NCBI GenBank assembly: GCA_030528645.1
Contig: JAUMYM010000007.1
Coordinates: 1-51,082, forward strand
Reading direction: 5' to 3'
Origin: Erysipelotrichaceae bacterium
Lineage (GTDB): Bacteria > Bacillota_I > Bacilli_A > Erysipelotrichales > Erysipelotrichaceae
Length of the DNA stretch: 51,082 nucleotides
Part shown: positions 27,911-36,902 of the stretch, one piece after another
Numbering within the stretch: position 1 is the stretch's first letter
How the letters are laid out: the number at the start of each line of letters is the position of its first letter
The notes under the pieces: generated by a model
Told to the model about the DNA's origin: nothing
Seen by the model: the letters and a program-made list of their open reading frames with translations, nothing else
The model's database searches: none
Made by a program: the position numbers and the translations under genes

Positions 27911-28237
27911 ATGAATAAGTTGAATTTAAATGAACAAATCATATTAGATAAAGAGTTTAATATTGAATTTAAAGGTTACAGTGCAAGTGAAGTAGATGGA
28001 TTTTTAGACCTTGTCTTACAAGACTATCAAGTGTTTAAAGAGATGCTTTCAGAGTATGAGCAAAAGATTACACTTCTAGAAAGTGAAAAAGCAAATTTAA
28101 AAGCTCGTATTATTGAAATGGAAGGCAAACAGAAGATGCAAGATTTATATGCCACTGCAAGTAATAACTTTAGTTCTGTTGATTTAATTAAACGTGTTTC
28201 ACGTCTAGAACAAGAAATAAAAGAATTAAAAAAATAA
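27911..28237 (+). CDS. gpsB: Cell division protein GpsB
   Basis: A 108-residue DivIVA-like coiled-coil protein that recruits PBP1 between division site and side wall. The N-terminal lipid/PBP-binding domain has ILDKEFNIEFKGYSASEVDGFLDLVLQDY in outline, followed by a heptad region (QKITLLESEKANLKARI) and the C-terminal trimer helix VDLIKRVSRLEQEI. The start is ATG 27911 or ATG 27899; neither has a strong ribosome site. Being next to ponA and rnpB is the Bacillus layout. The stop codon overlaps the first bases of rnpB. Confidence 0.92.
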   Translation: MNKLNLNEQIILDKEFNIEFKGYSASEVDGFLDLVLQDYQVFKEMLSEYEQKITLLESEKANLKARIIEMEGKQKMQDLYATASNNFSSVDLIKRVSRLEQEIKELKK

Positions 28238-28582
28238 CACTTAGGCAATCGCTGATAGTAATCTATTAGAGGAAAGTCCATGCTCGCATAATCTGAGATG
28301 ATTATAGTGTTTGTGCTAACTTAAAAAATAAGGTTAGACAGGGTAACCTGATGGCTGCAAGTGATTCTAAGGTTTTATAACTATGAAAAACTGCTATAAA
28401 AGTGTCAAAGAGACGATAAGCTAGGAAACTGGTGATGTGGAACGTGATAAACCCCACAAGCGAGAAACCCAAATTTGGTAGGGGAACTTAAAATATTGAA
28501 ATGAAAATAGTTTAGGACACAGTAATGTGTAGATAAATGATTGCCACCTTCGTGGTACAGAACATGGCTTATAAAGTGTTAT
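28235..28582 (+). ncRNA. rnpB: RNase P RNA
   Basis: The catalytic RNA that matures tRNA 5' ends. P1 pairs TAACACTT (28235-28242) with AAGTGTTA (28574-28581). Conserved blocks are in order: AGAGGAAAGTCCATGCTC, GCGAGAAACCCAAATTTGG, TAGGGGAAC and ACAGAACATGGCTTA. The shape is close to the Bacillus type B RNA. It lies directly after gpsB; its promoter must be inside gpsB. The gap between gpsB and rodZ is fully explained by this RNA, its terminator and the rodZ promoter. Confidence 0.96.
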
Positions 28583-28587
28583 TTATT

Positions 28588-28612
28588 AAAAGAGCAGTAT
28601 GCTCTTTTATTT
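28588..28612 (+). terminator. Terminator of rnpB
   Basis: AAAAGAGCA (28588-28596) pairs with TGCTCTTTT (28600-28608) around GTA, then ATTTTT. Confidence 0.88.
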
Positions 28613-28653
28613 TTTAAATTCGTTTATAATATACGTTATTTATTAATAAAATG

Positions 28654-28662
28654 TGTTATAAT
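28654..28662 (+). promoter_or_regulatory. Extended -10 promoter of rodZ
   Basis: TGT-TATAAT (28654-28662) is a consensus extended -10 element 17 bases before the rodZ start. No clear -35 is seen. A second TATAAT at 28625-28630 may also contribute. Confidence 0.55.
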
Positions 28663-28679
28663 GTTCTATGAGGTGTCAA

Positions 28680-29555
28680 ATGAAACATATTGGTTCAATT
28701 TTAAAGGAAAGAAGAGAAGAGCTAGGTTTTAGTTTAGAAGACATTAGCTTTAAAACAAAAATAAGTACAAGAAATCTTGAAGCAATTGAAAACGGCGATA
28801 TTGAATATTTTAAAAATGATATTTCATATGTCCGTTATTTTGTGCGTTTTTACTGTCAGACATTGAACATTGATTTTGAACCCTATAAAGATGAATTAAA
28901 TGCAGCGATTGATGGCTATAATCATACGGTTGCTTTAAATAAGATTAAAGAAGAAGAATTGATTCATGAAAATGTCAAAAAACGTGTTCAAGCAAATACA
29001 ACAACCGTTCGTCTTGAAAAGAAAAAGATTGATTATTCTTTAATATCATTGCTTACGGTTATTGTATTAATGAGTATATTAGTCCTTTATGCCGGTACCA
29101 TGGTTATTCCAAAGTTATTTGAAGGTAAAAAGGGAGATGTTATTTCAGAAAGTAGTATACCAACTACATCAACAACATTAAGTGAATCGCATGAAACGAC
29201 AACAGAACCTTTAAAACAAGAGTTGATAATACAACAAGAAACACCAATTCTATACCAAGTTAAAGGCTATGATGTTAATCAAGAAGTGATTATTGGCGTT
29301 GATTATGGTTCACAAACATGGGCACGTGTTTTGATTAATGATGTTGTAAGTGATAATCCTAAGGCACAAACATATGAACCTGGTCAGCATATGGAAGTTA
29401 TTGTAAATGCTAGTAATGATTTAAAAGTAACCATTCACTTAGGTCTTGTAAAGACCAATAAGATTTATATCAATGGTCAATTAGTCACGTTAGATGCTTC
29501 TACAGCAGAAATTACTAAAGGACAACAAATTCACTTTGTATTTAAAGGAGAGTAA
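28680..29555 (+). CDS. rodZ: RodZ-type cytoskeletal membrane protein
   Basis: A 291-residue bitopic protein that links MreB to the membrane. The N-terminal HTH_25 domain begins IGSILKERREELGFSLEDISFKTKIS and binds MreB in known RodZ. One membrane helix lies near residues 115-140 (SLISLLTVIVLMSILVLY). A Ser/Thr-rich linker (PTTSTTLSESHETTTE) leads to a DUF4115 outer domain. ATG 28680 has AGGTG before it; upstream in-frame codons do not. It is next to pgsA as in Bacillus (ymfM-pgsA) and starts the rodZ-pgsA-recA run. Confidence 0.92.
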   Translation: MKHIGSILKERREELGFSLEDISFKTKISTRNLEAIENGDIEYFKNDISYVRYFVRFYCQTLNIDFEPYKDELNAAIDGYNHTVALNKIKEEELIHENVKKRVQANTTTVRLEKKKIDYSLISLLTVIVLMSILVLYAGTMVIPKLFEGKKGDVISESSIPTTSTTLSESHETTTEPLKQELIIQQETPILYQVKGYDVNQEVIIGVDYGSQTWARVLINDVVSDNPKAQTYEPGQHMEVIVNASNDLKVTIHLGLVKTNKIYINGQLVTLDASTAEITKGQQIHFVFKGE

Positions 29556-29556
29556 A

Positions 29557-30150
29557 ATGAATTTACCAAATAAGTTAACACTATTTCGTATTATCTTAGT
29601 TCCTCTAATTGTTCTTATACGCATTTTTCCTTATGCGTATTTTAATATTCCGGTGATGCAATTACAGTTTGGATGGGTATCGTTGTCATTGTTAAACTTA
29701 ATTTGCTTATTTATTTTTTTACTAGCTGCCATTACAGATTATTTTGATGGTATGATTGCAAGAAAGCACAATTTAATTACAACGTTTGGAAAATTTGCAG
29801 ATCCAATTGCGGATAAGTTATTAGTAAATACGATGTTTATTTTATTTGCTAGTGACAACATTATTCCTGTTGTTCCGGTTATCTTGATGATTTTAAGAGA
29901 TACCATTGTAGATGGTATTCGTATGATTGCAAGTAAGAATGGAGTAGTGGTTGCAGCTGGATACTTAGGTAAGATTAAAACCGTTGCACAAATGATTGCG
30001 ATTGTATTGATTTTATTGAACAATTTACCATTTGAATTATATAAAATTGCAATGAGTGATTTTGCTTTATGGTTTGCAACCTTTGTAAGCATTGCTAGTG
30101 GTGTATCTTATTTTATTCAAATGAAAGAATTTATTTTTGAAAGTAAGTAG
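29557..30150 (+). CDS. pgsA: CDP-diacylglycerol-glycerol-3-phosphate phosphatidyltransferase
   Basis: A 197-residue membrane enzyme making phosphatidylglycerol phosphate. The CDP-alcohol transferase motif D-G-x2-A-R-x8-G-x3-D-x3-D is present in DGMIARKHNLITTFGKFAD and the following PIAD. About five membrane helices surround it. AAAGGAG precedes ATG 29557, one base after the rodZ stop. An upstream in-frame start lies inside rodZ and is not supported. In Bacillus cinA follows; here recA comes next. Confidence 0.94.
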   Translation: MNLPNKLTLFRIILVPLIVLIRIFPYAYFNIPVMQLQFGWVSLSLLNLICLFIFLLAAITDYFDGMIARKHNLITTFGKFADPIADKLLVNTMFILFASDNIIPVVPVILMILRDTIVDGIRMIASKNGVVVAAGYLGKIKTVAQMIAIVLILLNNLPFELYKIAMSDFALWFATFVSIASGVSYFIQMKEFIFESK

Positions 30151-30191
30151 GATTTTGATACAAGAGAACCTAGAATAAGTTAGGAGGACTT

Positions 30192-31184
30192 ATGAGCGAT
30201 AAAAATAAAGAGAGTTTATTACAAGAAACATTAAAACAGATTGAAAAACAATATGGAAAAGGTTCCATTATGAAATTAGGAGACCGTGCTAATGTAGACG
30301 TGGATGTGATTAGTACAGGTTCCATTGCAATTGATTTGGCATTAGGGATTGGTGGTTATCCAAAAGGACGTATTATTGAAATTTTTGGACCTGAATCAAG
30401 TGGGAAAACAACCTTAGCGTTACATGCGATTGCTCAATGTCAAAAAGCAGGTGGACGTGCAGCGTTTATTGATGCTGAAAATGCGATTGATCCCATGTAT
30501 GCTAAAAATCTAGGGGTAAATATTGATGAACTTATTTTATCGCAACCAGATTCTGGAGAGCAGGCGTTAGAGATTTGTGAATTGCTAATACGCAGTGGTG
30601 CAATTGACTTAGTGGTGATTGACTCGGTTGCAGCCTTGGTTCCTCAAGCGGAATTGGATGGGGAAATGTCAGACTCTACGATTGGGTTACAAGCTCGTTT
30701 AATGTCAAAGGCAATGCGTAAATTAGCTGGGGTCATGAATCGTAGTGAGTGCACAGCGATTTTTATTAACCAACTTCGTGAAAAAGTGGGGATTATGTTT
30801 GGTTCACCAGAAACAACACCGGGTGGACGTGCCTTGAAGTTTTATTCATCGATTCGTTTAGATGTTCGTCGTAGTGAAGTAATTAAAAATGGTACGGATA
30901 TTGTAGGAAATAAAGTGAATGTAAAAGTGGTGAAAAACAAAGTGGCTCCACCATTTAAAACCGCCAGTATTGAAATTATGTATGGTGAAGGTATTAGTCA
31001 TCTTTCAGAGATTATTTCTCTGGGTGTTGATTTTGATATTATTAATAAAGCAGGTGCTTGGTTTTCTTACAATGGTGAAAAGATTGGTCAAGGTAGAGAT
31101 GCTGTTCGTTCCTATTTGATTGCAAATCCACATCTTGATGAAGAAATCACAAATAGAATCAAAGAAAAATTAACAAATTCTTAA
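30192..31184 (+). CDS. recA: Recombinase RecA
   Basis: A 330-residue strand-exchange ATPase. Walker A is GPESSGKTT, Walker B is [10 protein letters not shown], and the L2 DNA-binding loop and [19 protein letters not shown] block are conserved. The C-terminus is short and moderately acidic. AGGAGG precedes ATG 30192. It follows pgsA by 41 bases with no cinA gene between. I see no clear SOS (LexA) box of the GAAC-N4-GTTC type in that gap; GAACCTAGAATAAG is only half of one. Confidence 0.97.
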   Translation: MSDKNKESLLQETLKQIEKQYGKGSIMKLGDRANVDVDVISTGSIAIDLALGIGGYPKGRIIEIFGPESSGKTTLALHAIAQCQKAGGRAAFIDAENAIDPMYAKNLGVNIDELILSQPDSGEQALEICELLIRSGAIDLVVIDSVAALVPQAELDGEMSDSTIGLQARLMSKAMRKLAGVMNRSECTAIFINQLREKVGIMFGSPETTPGGRALKFYSSIRLDVRRSEVIKNGTDIVGNKVNVKVVKNKVAPPFKTASIEIMYGEGISHLSEIISLGVDFDIINKAGAWFSYNGEKIGQGRDAVRSYLIANPHLDEEITNRIKEKLTNS

Positions 31185-31212
31185 ACAGATAGGTATTCTT
31201 ATCTGTTTTTTT
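31183..31212 (+). terminator. Terminator after recA
   Basis: AAACAGATA (31183-31191) pairs with TATCTGTTT (31200-31208) around an 8-base loop, then a T-run. Confidence 0.87.
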
Positions 31213-31241
31213 TGTTGTGAAATTGCTTGAAATATTATAAA
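31212..31241 (+). promoter_or_regulatory. Possible promoter of rny
   Basis: TTGTTG (31212-31217), 18 bases and TATAAA (31236-31241). It overlaps the end of the recA terminator and lies 52 bases before the rny start codon. Moderate match only. Confidence 0.45.
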
Positions 31242-31292
31242 ATGGACAAGAGAACATTATTCTCAATGAATTTATGAATAGGGAGGATTAAA

Positions 31293-32846
31293 ATGGATAA
31301 ATTTTTAATTGCTTCCATTTGTATAGTGATTGGAATCATTATTGGATTGTTTATTATGTTTTTACTTGAGAAGTTAGGTTTAAGTCGTAATAAACAAAGA
31401 GCTAAAATGATTATTGAAGAATCGGAACTAAAAGCAAAAAATACGATTAAACAAGCAGTATTAGATGGTAAAACACAAGCGTATGAAATGAAGCTACAGG
31501 CAGAAAAAGAAATTAAAGAACGTCGTAGTGAAGTTTTAGAAATTGAAAATAAACTATCTAGACGAGAAGATTCTTTGAATTTTAGAGATGAAGCTATGAT
31601 GCAAAAAGAAAAAAAATTGGATGATAGACTTCAAAAGGTTCAAGATAAACAAGAACTATTGAATAAAATGGAAGTAGAATTACAGTCAAGAATTGATAGT
31701 CAAATTCAAATTCTTGAAAAAGTTGCAAATATGAATCAAGATGCGGCTAAGAAAGAGTTAATGGACATCGTTGAAAAACGTATGACAAGTGAATTAGCTA
31801 CTTATATTCGTGAAAAAGAAGAAGAAGCAAAACGCATGGCAGAAATAAAAGCTCGTGAAGTGATTGCGGTTGCGATTCAAAGATACTCACAAGAAGAAAC
31901 AATTGATCGTTGTGTATCTGTGGTTGGGTTACCTTCTGAAGAAATGAAGGGACGTATTATTGGTCGAGAAGGACGTAATATTAAAGCGATTGAACATGCT
32001 ACAGGGGTAGATATTATTATTGATGATACTCCAGAAACAATTACCGTTTCATGTTTTAATCCAATACGTCGTGAAATTGCTCGTCAAGCATTAGAGAGCT
32101 TAATTAAAGATGGTCGTATTCAACCAGGTCGTATTGAAGATGCGGTAAATAAAGCAAAAAATCGTGTGGAAGATACTATTTTAAAAGCCGGAGAAGATGC
32201 ATGCTTTAAATTGGGTATTGGTAAAATTGATAAAGAATTAGTAAAGTTAATTGGACGTATGCGTTATCGTTATAGCTATGGTCAAAATCAATTATCACAT
32301 TGTATGGAAGTAGCCACTTTAACTGGTATTATGGCTGCTGAGTTAGGTTTAAATCAAGCCTTAGCAAAACGTGCCGGTTTATTGCATGATATTGGAAAAG
32401 CGGTTGACTTTGAAATGGAAGGAACCCATGTTGAATTAGGTGCTAAATTTGCACGTAAGTATGGTGAAAATGAAGTGGTTATTAATGCCATTGAATCTCA
32501 CCATGGTGATGTCCCTCCAACTGGTTTGATTTCACATTTAGTGGCTGCTGCTGATACATTAAGTGCTGCTCGTCCTGGTGCTCGTGTAGAGGGTATTGAA
32601 AGCTATATCAATCGTTTAGAGTCTTTAGAAGCCATTGGTAATAGCTATGAAGGTGTTGAAAAGACATATGCGATTCAAGCAGGTCGAGAAGTAAGAGTGT
32701 TGGTTGTTCCGGATAAAGTAAATGATGATAAGTGTGTATTGATTGCTCGTGAAATTAAAGATCGCATTGAAAATGAATTAACTTATCCTGGACAAATTAA
32801 AGTTACAGTGGTACGTGAACTTAGAGCGAGTGAGATTGCAAAATAA
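31293..32846 (+). CDS. rny: Ribonuclease Y
   Basis: A 517-residue membrane-bound endoribonuclease that starts mRNA decay. An N-terminal membrane helix (about 4-27) is followed by a long coiled coil (about 30-190). A KH domain has GRIIGREGRNIKAIE, and an HD domain has LLHDIGKAVDFE. The length is that of the Bacillus enzyme. GGGAGG precedes ATG 31293. Its stop codon overlaps the ymdB start, the conserved rny-ymdB pair. Confidence 0.97.
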   Translation: MDKFLIASICIVIGIIIGLFIMFLLEKLGLSRNKQRAKMIIEESELKAKNTIKQAVLDGKTQAYEMKLQAEKEIKERRSEVLEIENKLSRREDSLNFRDEAMMQKEKKLDDRLQKVQDKQELLNKMEVELQSRIDSQIQILEKVANMNQDAAKKELMDIVEKRMTSELATYIREKEEEAKRMAEIKAREVIAVAIQRYSQEETIDRCVSVVGLPSEEMKGRIIGREGRNIKAIEHATGVDIIIDDTPETITVSCFNPIRREIARQALESLIKDGRIQPGRIEDAVNKAKNRVEDTILKAGEDACFKLGIGKIDKELVKLIGRMRYRYSYGQNQLSHCMEVATLTGIMAAELGLNQALAKRAGLLHDIGKAVDFEMEGTHVELGAKFARKYGENEVVINAIESHHGDVPPTGLISHLVAAADTLSAARPGARVEGIESYINRLESLEAIGNSYEGVEKTYAIQAGREVRVLVVPDKVNDDKCVLIAREIKDRIENELTYPGQIKVTVVRELRASEIAK

Positions 32847-33616
32847 TGAATATTTTATTTTTAGGTGATGTTGTTGGAAAAACAGGTAGAAATGCTGTTG
32901 TAAAACAAATAGATTCTCTGAAAAAAAAGTATAATGCAGATTTTACAATTGTGAATGGAGAAAATGCGGCGCATGGTAAAGGAATTACTAGCCGCATTTA
33001 TCATCAATTCATACAATGTGGAGTGGATTGTATTACACTAGGGAATCATGCATTTTCAAAAAGTGAGTTAAAAATGGACATTGATCAATTAGATGTATTG
33101 ATTCGTCCAATGAATATGGAACCAACTCATCTTGGTCAAGGCTACCGAATATTTGATGTCATGGGTTATAAACTATGCGTCATGAATGTTTTAGGAAAAG
33201 TCTTTATGGATAAAGCGATTGCAGATCCATTTGAAACAGTGAGAAACGTTTTAACAAATGTAAAAGCGGATTTCTATTTTGTGGATTTCCATGCCGAAGC
33301 AACCAGTGAAAAAATAACTATGGCTAATTATTTTAAGAATGACTTAATAGGATTAGTTGGTACACATACCCATGTTCAAACAGCGGATGAACAAATTATA
33401 GGTTCATTAGGATATATTACCGATGTTGGGATGTGTGGAGCTTTTGAAAGTGTACTTGGTCGAGATACGGATGAAGTGATTGAAAACTTTGTTTATAAAA
33501 ATAAAACACGCTATACAGTAAGTGAAAATCCATCAATGATATGTGGTGTTTGCATTACGGTTGATGTAGCTAGTAAAAAAGCAATCAATATTCAACGTAT
33601 TCAAATTCGTCCTTAA
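32846..33616 (+). CDS. ymdB: YmdB-family phosphodiesterase
   Basis: A 256-residue calcineurin-like phosphodiesterase that acts on cyclic nucleotides in Bacillus and affects biofilm choice. Metal-site blocks are FLGDVVGKTGR, VNGENAAHG, LGNHAFSK, DFHAEATSEK and GTHTHVQTADE. It shares the TAATG overlap with rny, so the two are translated together. A structured gap and terminator follow before miaB. Confidence 0.94.
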   Translation: MNILFLGDVVGKTGRNAVVKQIDSLKKKYNADFTIVNGENAAHGKGITSRIYHQFIQCGVDCITLGNHAFSKSELKMDIDQLDVLIRPMNMEPTHLGQGYRIFDVMGYKLCVMNVLGKVFMDKAIADPFETVRNVLTNVKADFYFVDFHAEATSEKITMANYFKNDLIGLVGTHTHVQTADEQIIGSLGYITDVGMCGAFESVLGRDTDEVIENFVYKNKTRYTVSENPSMICGVCITVDVASKKAINIQRIQIRP

Positions 33617-33738
33617 ATTGTATCAATAAGCGTTATGTCGTAGAGGCTTAGTGGACTGCGCTACTTGTTTGAGAAGTACTTCGGTAATTCTCAATAAAAC
33701 CAAGTCTAGCTTGGTTTTTTAATTGGAAAGGAATTAAT
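33617..33738 (+). other. Structured ymdB-miaB intergenic region
   Basis: This 122-base gap is larger than its neighbours. GAGAA (33671-33675) pairs with TTCTC (33688-33692), and inside it TAC pairs with GTA around a TTCG loop. AAAACCAAG (33696-33704) and CTTGGTTTT (33710-33718) form a strong terminator with a T-tail. The first 55 bases (TATCAATAAG to CGCTACTTG) have no assigned role. It could be a leader for miaB or a small RNA; the stops and the lack of a good promoter within leave this open. Confidence 0.5.
33696..33720 (+). terminator. Terminator before miaB
   Basis: AAAACCAAG (33696-33704), loop TCTAG, CTTGGTTTT (33710-33718), then TT. Nine perfect pairs. Confidence 0.88.
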
Positions 33739-35175
33739 ATGGAAGATAAATATAGATTACCATCGTTAAAAGATGCTCGTAAACGTAATAAAGAGGAAAT
33801 AAAAGTAGAGCGTGCTTTATTTGAAATCCCAGATCAAGCTAGAAGTATGGGAGTTGGAAAGAAGTATTTTTTAAGAACATATGGATGTCAAGCTAATCAA
33901 CGTGATTCAGAGACCATCTCTGGAATTTTAAATAATCTTGGTTTTACAATGGTGGATCATGAAGAACAAGCGGATGTCTTAATCTTTAATACTTGTGCTG
34001 TACGTAAGAATGCCGAAGATAAAGTAATTGGGGAGTTAGGTTTATTAAAACGTTTAAAACGTGTAAATCCTGATTTAATCTTTGTTTTATGTGGTTGTAT
34101 GGCACAAGAAGAAGAAATCGTTTCTTTAATATTAAAAAAGTATCCACAAGTGGATTTGATTTTTGGTACACATAATATTCATCGTTTACCAATTTTACTT
34201 TACCAAACAATGTTTGAAAAAGAACGTGTTGTAGAAGTATATTCAAAACAAGGTGAAATTATTGAAAATCTACCTGTAAATCGTTTTGGTAATCATAAGG
34301 CTTGGGTTAACATTATGTATGGATGTGATAAATTCTGTACGTATTGTATTGTGCCTTATACAAGAGGAAAAGAACGTTCTCGTTTAATGGATGATATTCT
34401 TTTAGAAGTAAATGAATTAAAGGAACAAGGGTTTAAAGAAGTTACTTTATTAGGTCAAAATGTAAATGCCTATGGTAAAGATTTAAAATTACAAAATGGA
34501 TTTGCTGCGCTGTTAGAAGAGGTAGCGAAAACAGGTATTCCACGTATTCGTTTTACTACTTCACATCCATGGGATTTTTCAGACGCGATGATTGATGTAA
34601 TCTCAAGATATGATAATATCATGCCTTCTATTCATTTACCGGTTCAATCAGGGAATAGTCAGATGTTACGACTAATGGGACGTAGATATACAAAAGATGA
34701 TTATTTAGATTTATATAATCGTATTGTAAATAAAATACCTAATTGTACCTTTACGACAGATATTATTGTAGGTTTCCCAAATGAAACAGAGGAACAATTC
34801 CAAGATACGTTAGATATGGTTGATTATTGTAAATATGATGGAGCTTATACCTTTATTTATTCACCTAGAGAAGGAACTCCGGCTGCTAAAATGGAAGACA
34901 ACGTTTCTTTAGAAGATAAGAATAGACGCTTACAGACATTAAATGAAAAAGTAAATTATTATGCTAAATTAAATAATGATAAGTACTTAAATAAAGTAGT
35001 TAAAGTGTTAGTGGATGGTACAAGTAAAAAGAATGATCAAGTATATTCGGGATATAGCGAAGAAAATAAGTTGGTTAATTTTACTGCTAAACATGTAGAA
35101 GTTGGTGACATTGTTGAAGTTTTAATTAAAGACTGTAAGACATGGTCGTTAAAAGGTGAAATGATTGAAAGATAA
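33739..35175 (+). CDS. miaB: tRNA-2-methylthio-N6-isopentenyladenosine synthase MiaB
   Basis: A 478-residue radical SAM methylthiotransferase modifying A37 of tRNAs that read UNN codons. The N-terminal cluster domain has TYGCQANQRDSE, FNTCAVRKNAEDK and CGCMAQ. The radical SAM cluster lies in MYGCDKFCTYCIVPYTRG (C-x3-C-x2-C). A TRAM domain closes the protein (KVLVDGTSKK). GGAAAGGAA precedes ATG 33739. It belongs to the rny-ymdB-miaB run shared with Bacillus, where spoVS lies between; that gene is missing here. Confidence 0.96.
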   Translation: MEDKYRLPSLKDARKRNKEEIKVERALFEIPDQARSMGVGKKYFLRTYGCQANQRDSETISGILNNLGFTMVDHEEQADVLIFNTCAVRKNAEDKVIGELGLLKRLKRVNPDLIFVLCGCMAQEEEIVSLILKKYPQVDLIFGTHNIHRLPILLYQTMFEKERVVEVYSKQGEIIENLPVNRFGNHKAWVNIMYGCDKFCTYCIVPYTRGKERSRLMDDILLEVNELKEQGFKEVTLLGQNVNAYGKDLKLQNGFAALLEEVAKTGIPRIRFTTSHPWDFSDAMIDVISRYDNIMPSIHLPVQSGNSQMLRLMGRRYTKDDYLDLYNRIVNKIPNCTFTTDIIVGFPNETEEQFQDTLDMVDYCKYDGAYTFIYSPREGTPAAKMEDNVSLEDKNRRLQTLNEKVNYYAKLNNDKYLNKVVKVLVDGTSKKNDQVYSGYSEENKLVNFTAKHVEVGDIVEVLIKDCKTWSLKGEMIER

Positions 35176-35228
35176 GCACTTTTTGTTATAATTAAGAAAA
35201 GAAGTGTTTTAAAAGGAGAATATAATTT

Positions 35229-36893
35229 ATGGAACAAGTACGTATATTCGCGCTTGGAGGTCTTGATGAAGATGGCAAAAATATGTATGTCATTGAAGTG
35301 AATCAAGAGTTATTTGTTGTTGAAGCAGGTTTAAAATATCCAAGTAGTGAAGAACAATTGGGAGTAGAAATCATTATTCCTGATTTTAAGTATTTAATTG
35401 AAAATAAAGAGCGTATTAAAGGTGTTTTTATTACGCATGGACATGATGATGTGATGGCTGCATTACCATACTTGTTAAAACAAGTAGATGTACCGGTGTA
35501 TGCAACAGAGCTAACCGCATTATTAATTGAAAAAGATTTAAAGAAAGAAAAAGTAAATAAGAAGATCAATCGTATTAAACGCAACGGAAAAATAAAAGTA
35601 GGGTCTATCACGGTAGAAAGTTTTGGAGTTACACAAAGTATTCCAGATGGTGTCGGTTTAGCATTCCATACGAAACATGGGGCCATTGTATATACAAGTG
35701 AATTTATTGTAGATTACGATGTCCGAAATGAAGCGTTTATGTGCGACATTGCTTCTCTTGCTCAAATTGGGAAAGCTGGTGTATTAGCTTTATTAACAGA
35801 GTCAGTAGGAGCTACAAGAGAGGGGTACACCTCACCACATCATAAAATAACAAGTATTGTTGAAGATTGTTTCGAAGTAGCTGAGGGACGTATTTTAGTA
35901 ACCTTATATAAACAAAATCTATTCCGTATTATTGAAGTGTTAGAGTTGTGTAAGAAATTTAATAAAAAGGTTATGTTTTATGATCAAAAACAACTTGATT
36001 TATTAAAGATGGTATCTAAACTAGGATATTATAAATTTGATGAAAAGGATCTTATTTCAAGTCAAGAGTTTTCAAAATATGATAAAGAAGTAGTGTGTAT
36101 AGTCTCAGGTAGTGGTAATGAAGTCTTTAAACTCATGCAGAAGATTGCGATTAAAGAAGACGACATTGTTGAACTTTCAAAGGAAGACACTGTAATCATT
36201 GCTTCTCCGGTTGTTCCTGGAACGGAACGTTATGCAAGTAATATGGAAAATGATTTATATAAAGAAGGTGTTCGTGTTGTAAAAGTAAATGCGAAAGAAG
36301 TCTTCTCCATGCATGCATCTATTGAAGAATTAAAAATGATTCTGTATTTATTTAAACCTAAATATTATATTCCAGTAAAAGGGGAATATCGACATTTAGT
36401 GGCAAATGCAAATATTGCATTAAATATGGGGTATCGTCCGGATAAAATTGTAGTGTTAGATAACGGACAAATTTCTTTATTTGCAGATGGTAAACTAAAA
36501 TCAACTAAAGAGTTTTTAACATTAGAAGAGACATTGATTGATGGAAATGAAAAATTAGATGTTGGTGGCATGGTTTTAAAGGATCGTGAAACATTATCGA
36601 CAGATGGTGTCATTGTTGTTGGGGTTGTAATTAATCATAGAACAAAAGAAATTATAGGTGGTCCTGATGTACAATCAAGAGGAGTTATCTATCTTAAAGA
36701 TGCTGATTACATCGTTAAACAACTGGCAGATATTCTAATTGATACCATAGAAGAAAATACCAAAAACAATACGTATGATAATATGCAAGCTCGTTTAGAA
36801 GCAAAAGAGAAAATGGTTAAGTATATGATTAAAGAAACAGGAAAGCGTCCGATGATTTTATTGGCGATTGTAGAAATTAATATAGATGAATAG
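35229..36893 (+). CDS. rnjB: RNase J2-like protein with degenerate active site
   Basis: A 554-residue beta-CASP metallo-beta-lactamase protein of the RNase J family by fold and length. The metal ligands are largely lost: HxHxDH reads HGHDDV (residues 70-75); THSIPD reads TQSIPD (Gln136); GDFK reads SEFI (157-160); the DST block reads TES; HASGHAS reads SMHAS; and PVHGEYR reads PVKGEYR (Lys384). RNase J2 of Bacillus also has a weakened site and works as partner of J1. This copy probably acts as a structural or RNA-binding subunit. AAAAGGAG precedes ATG 35229. Its place before ftsK/spoIIIE is that of B. subtilis rnjB (ymfA). Confidence 0.88.
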   Translation: MEQVRIFALGGLDEDGKNMYVIEVNQELFVVEAGLKYPSSEEQLGVEIIIPDFKYLIENKERIKGVFITHGHDDVMAALPYLLKQVDVPVYATELTALLIEKDLKKEKVNKKINRIKRNGKIKVGSITVESFGVTQSIPDGVGLAFHTKHGAIVYTSEFIVDYDVRNEAFMCDIASLAQIGKAGVLALLTESVGATREGYTSPHHKITSIVEDCFEVAEGRILVTLYKQNLFRIIEVLELCKKFNKKVMFYDQKQLDLLKMVSKLGYYKFDEKDLISSQEFSKYDKEVVCIVSGSGNEVFKLMQKIAIKEDDIVELSKEDTVIIASPVVPGTERYASNMENDLYKEGVRVVKVNAKEVFSMHASIEELKMILYLFKPKYYIPVKGEYRHLVANANIALNMGYRPDKIVVLDNGQISLFADGKLKSTKEFLTLEETLIDGNEKLDVGGMVLKDRETLSTDGVIVVGVVINHRTKEIIGGPDVQSRGVIYLKDADYIVKQLADILIDTIEENTKNNTYDNMQARLEAKEKMVKYMIKETGKRPMILLAIVEINIDE

Positions 36894-36902
36894 GGGATAT
36901 TC

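Noticed and set aside
30151-30191. SOS (LexA) box before recA
   Set aside because: Only a half-site like GAAC is seen; the GTTC partner at the right distance is missing.
33617-33670. Known riboswitch before miaB
   Set aside because: I could not match it to T-box, SAM, purine, preQ1 or glycine motifs; kept as an unassigned structured region.
35303-35686. 127-residue antisense frame in the RNase J-like gene
   Set aside because: Shadow frame with no signal of its own; the plus-strand gene is clearly homologous over its whole length.
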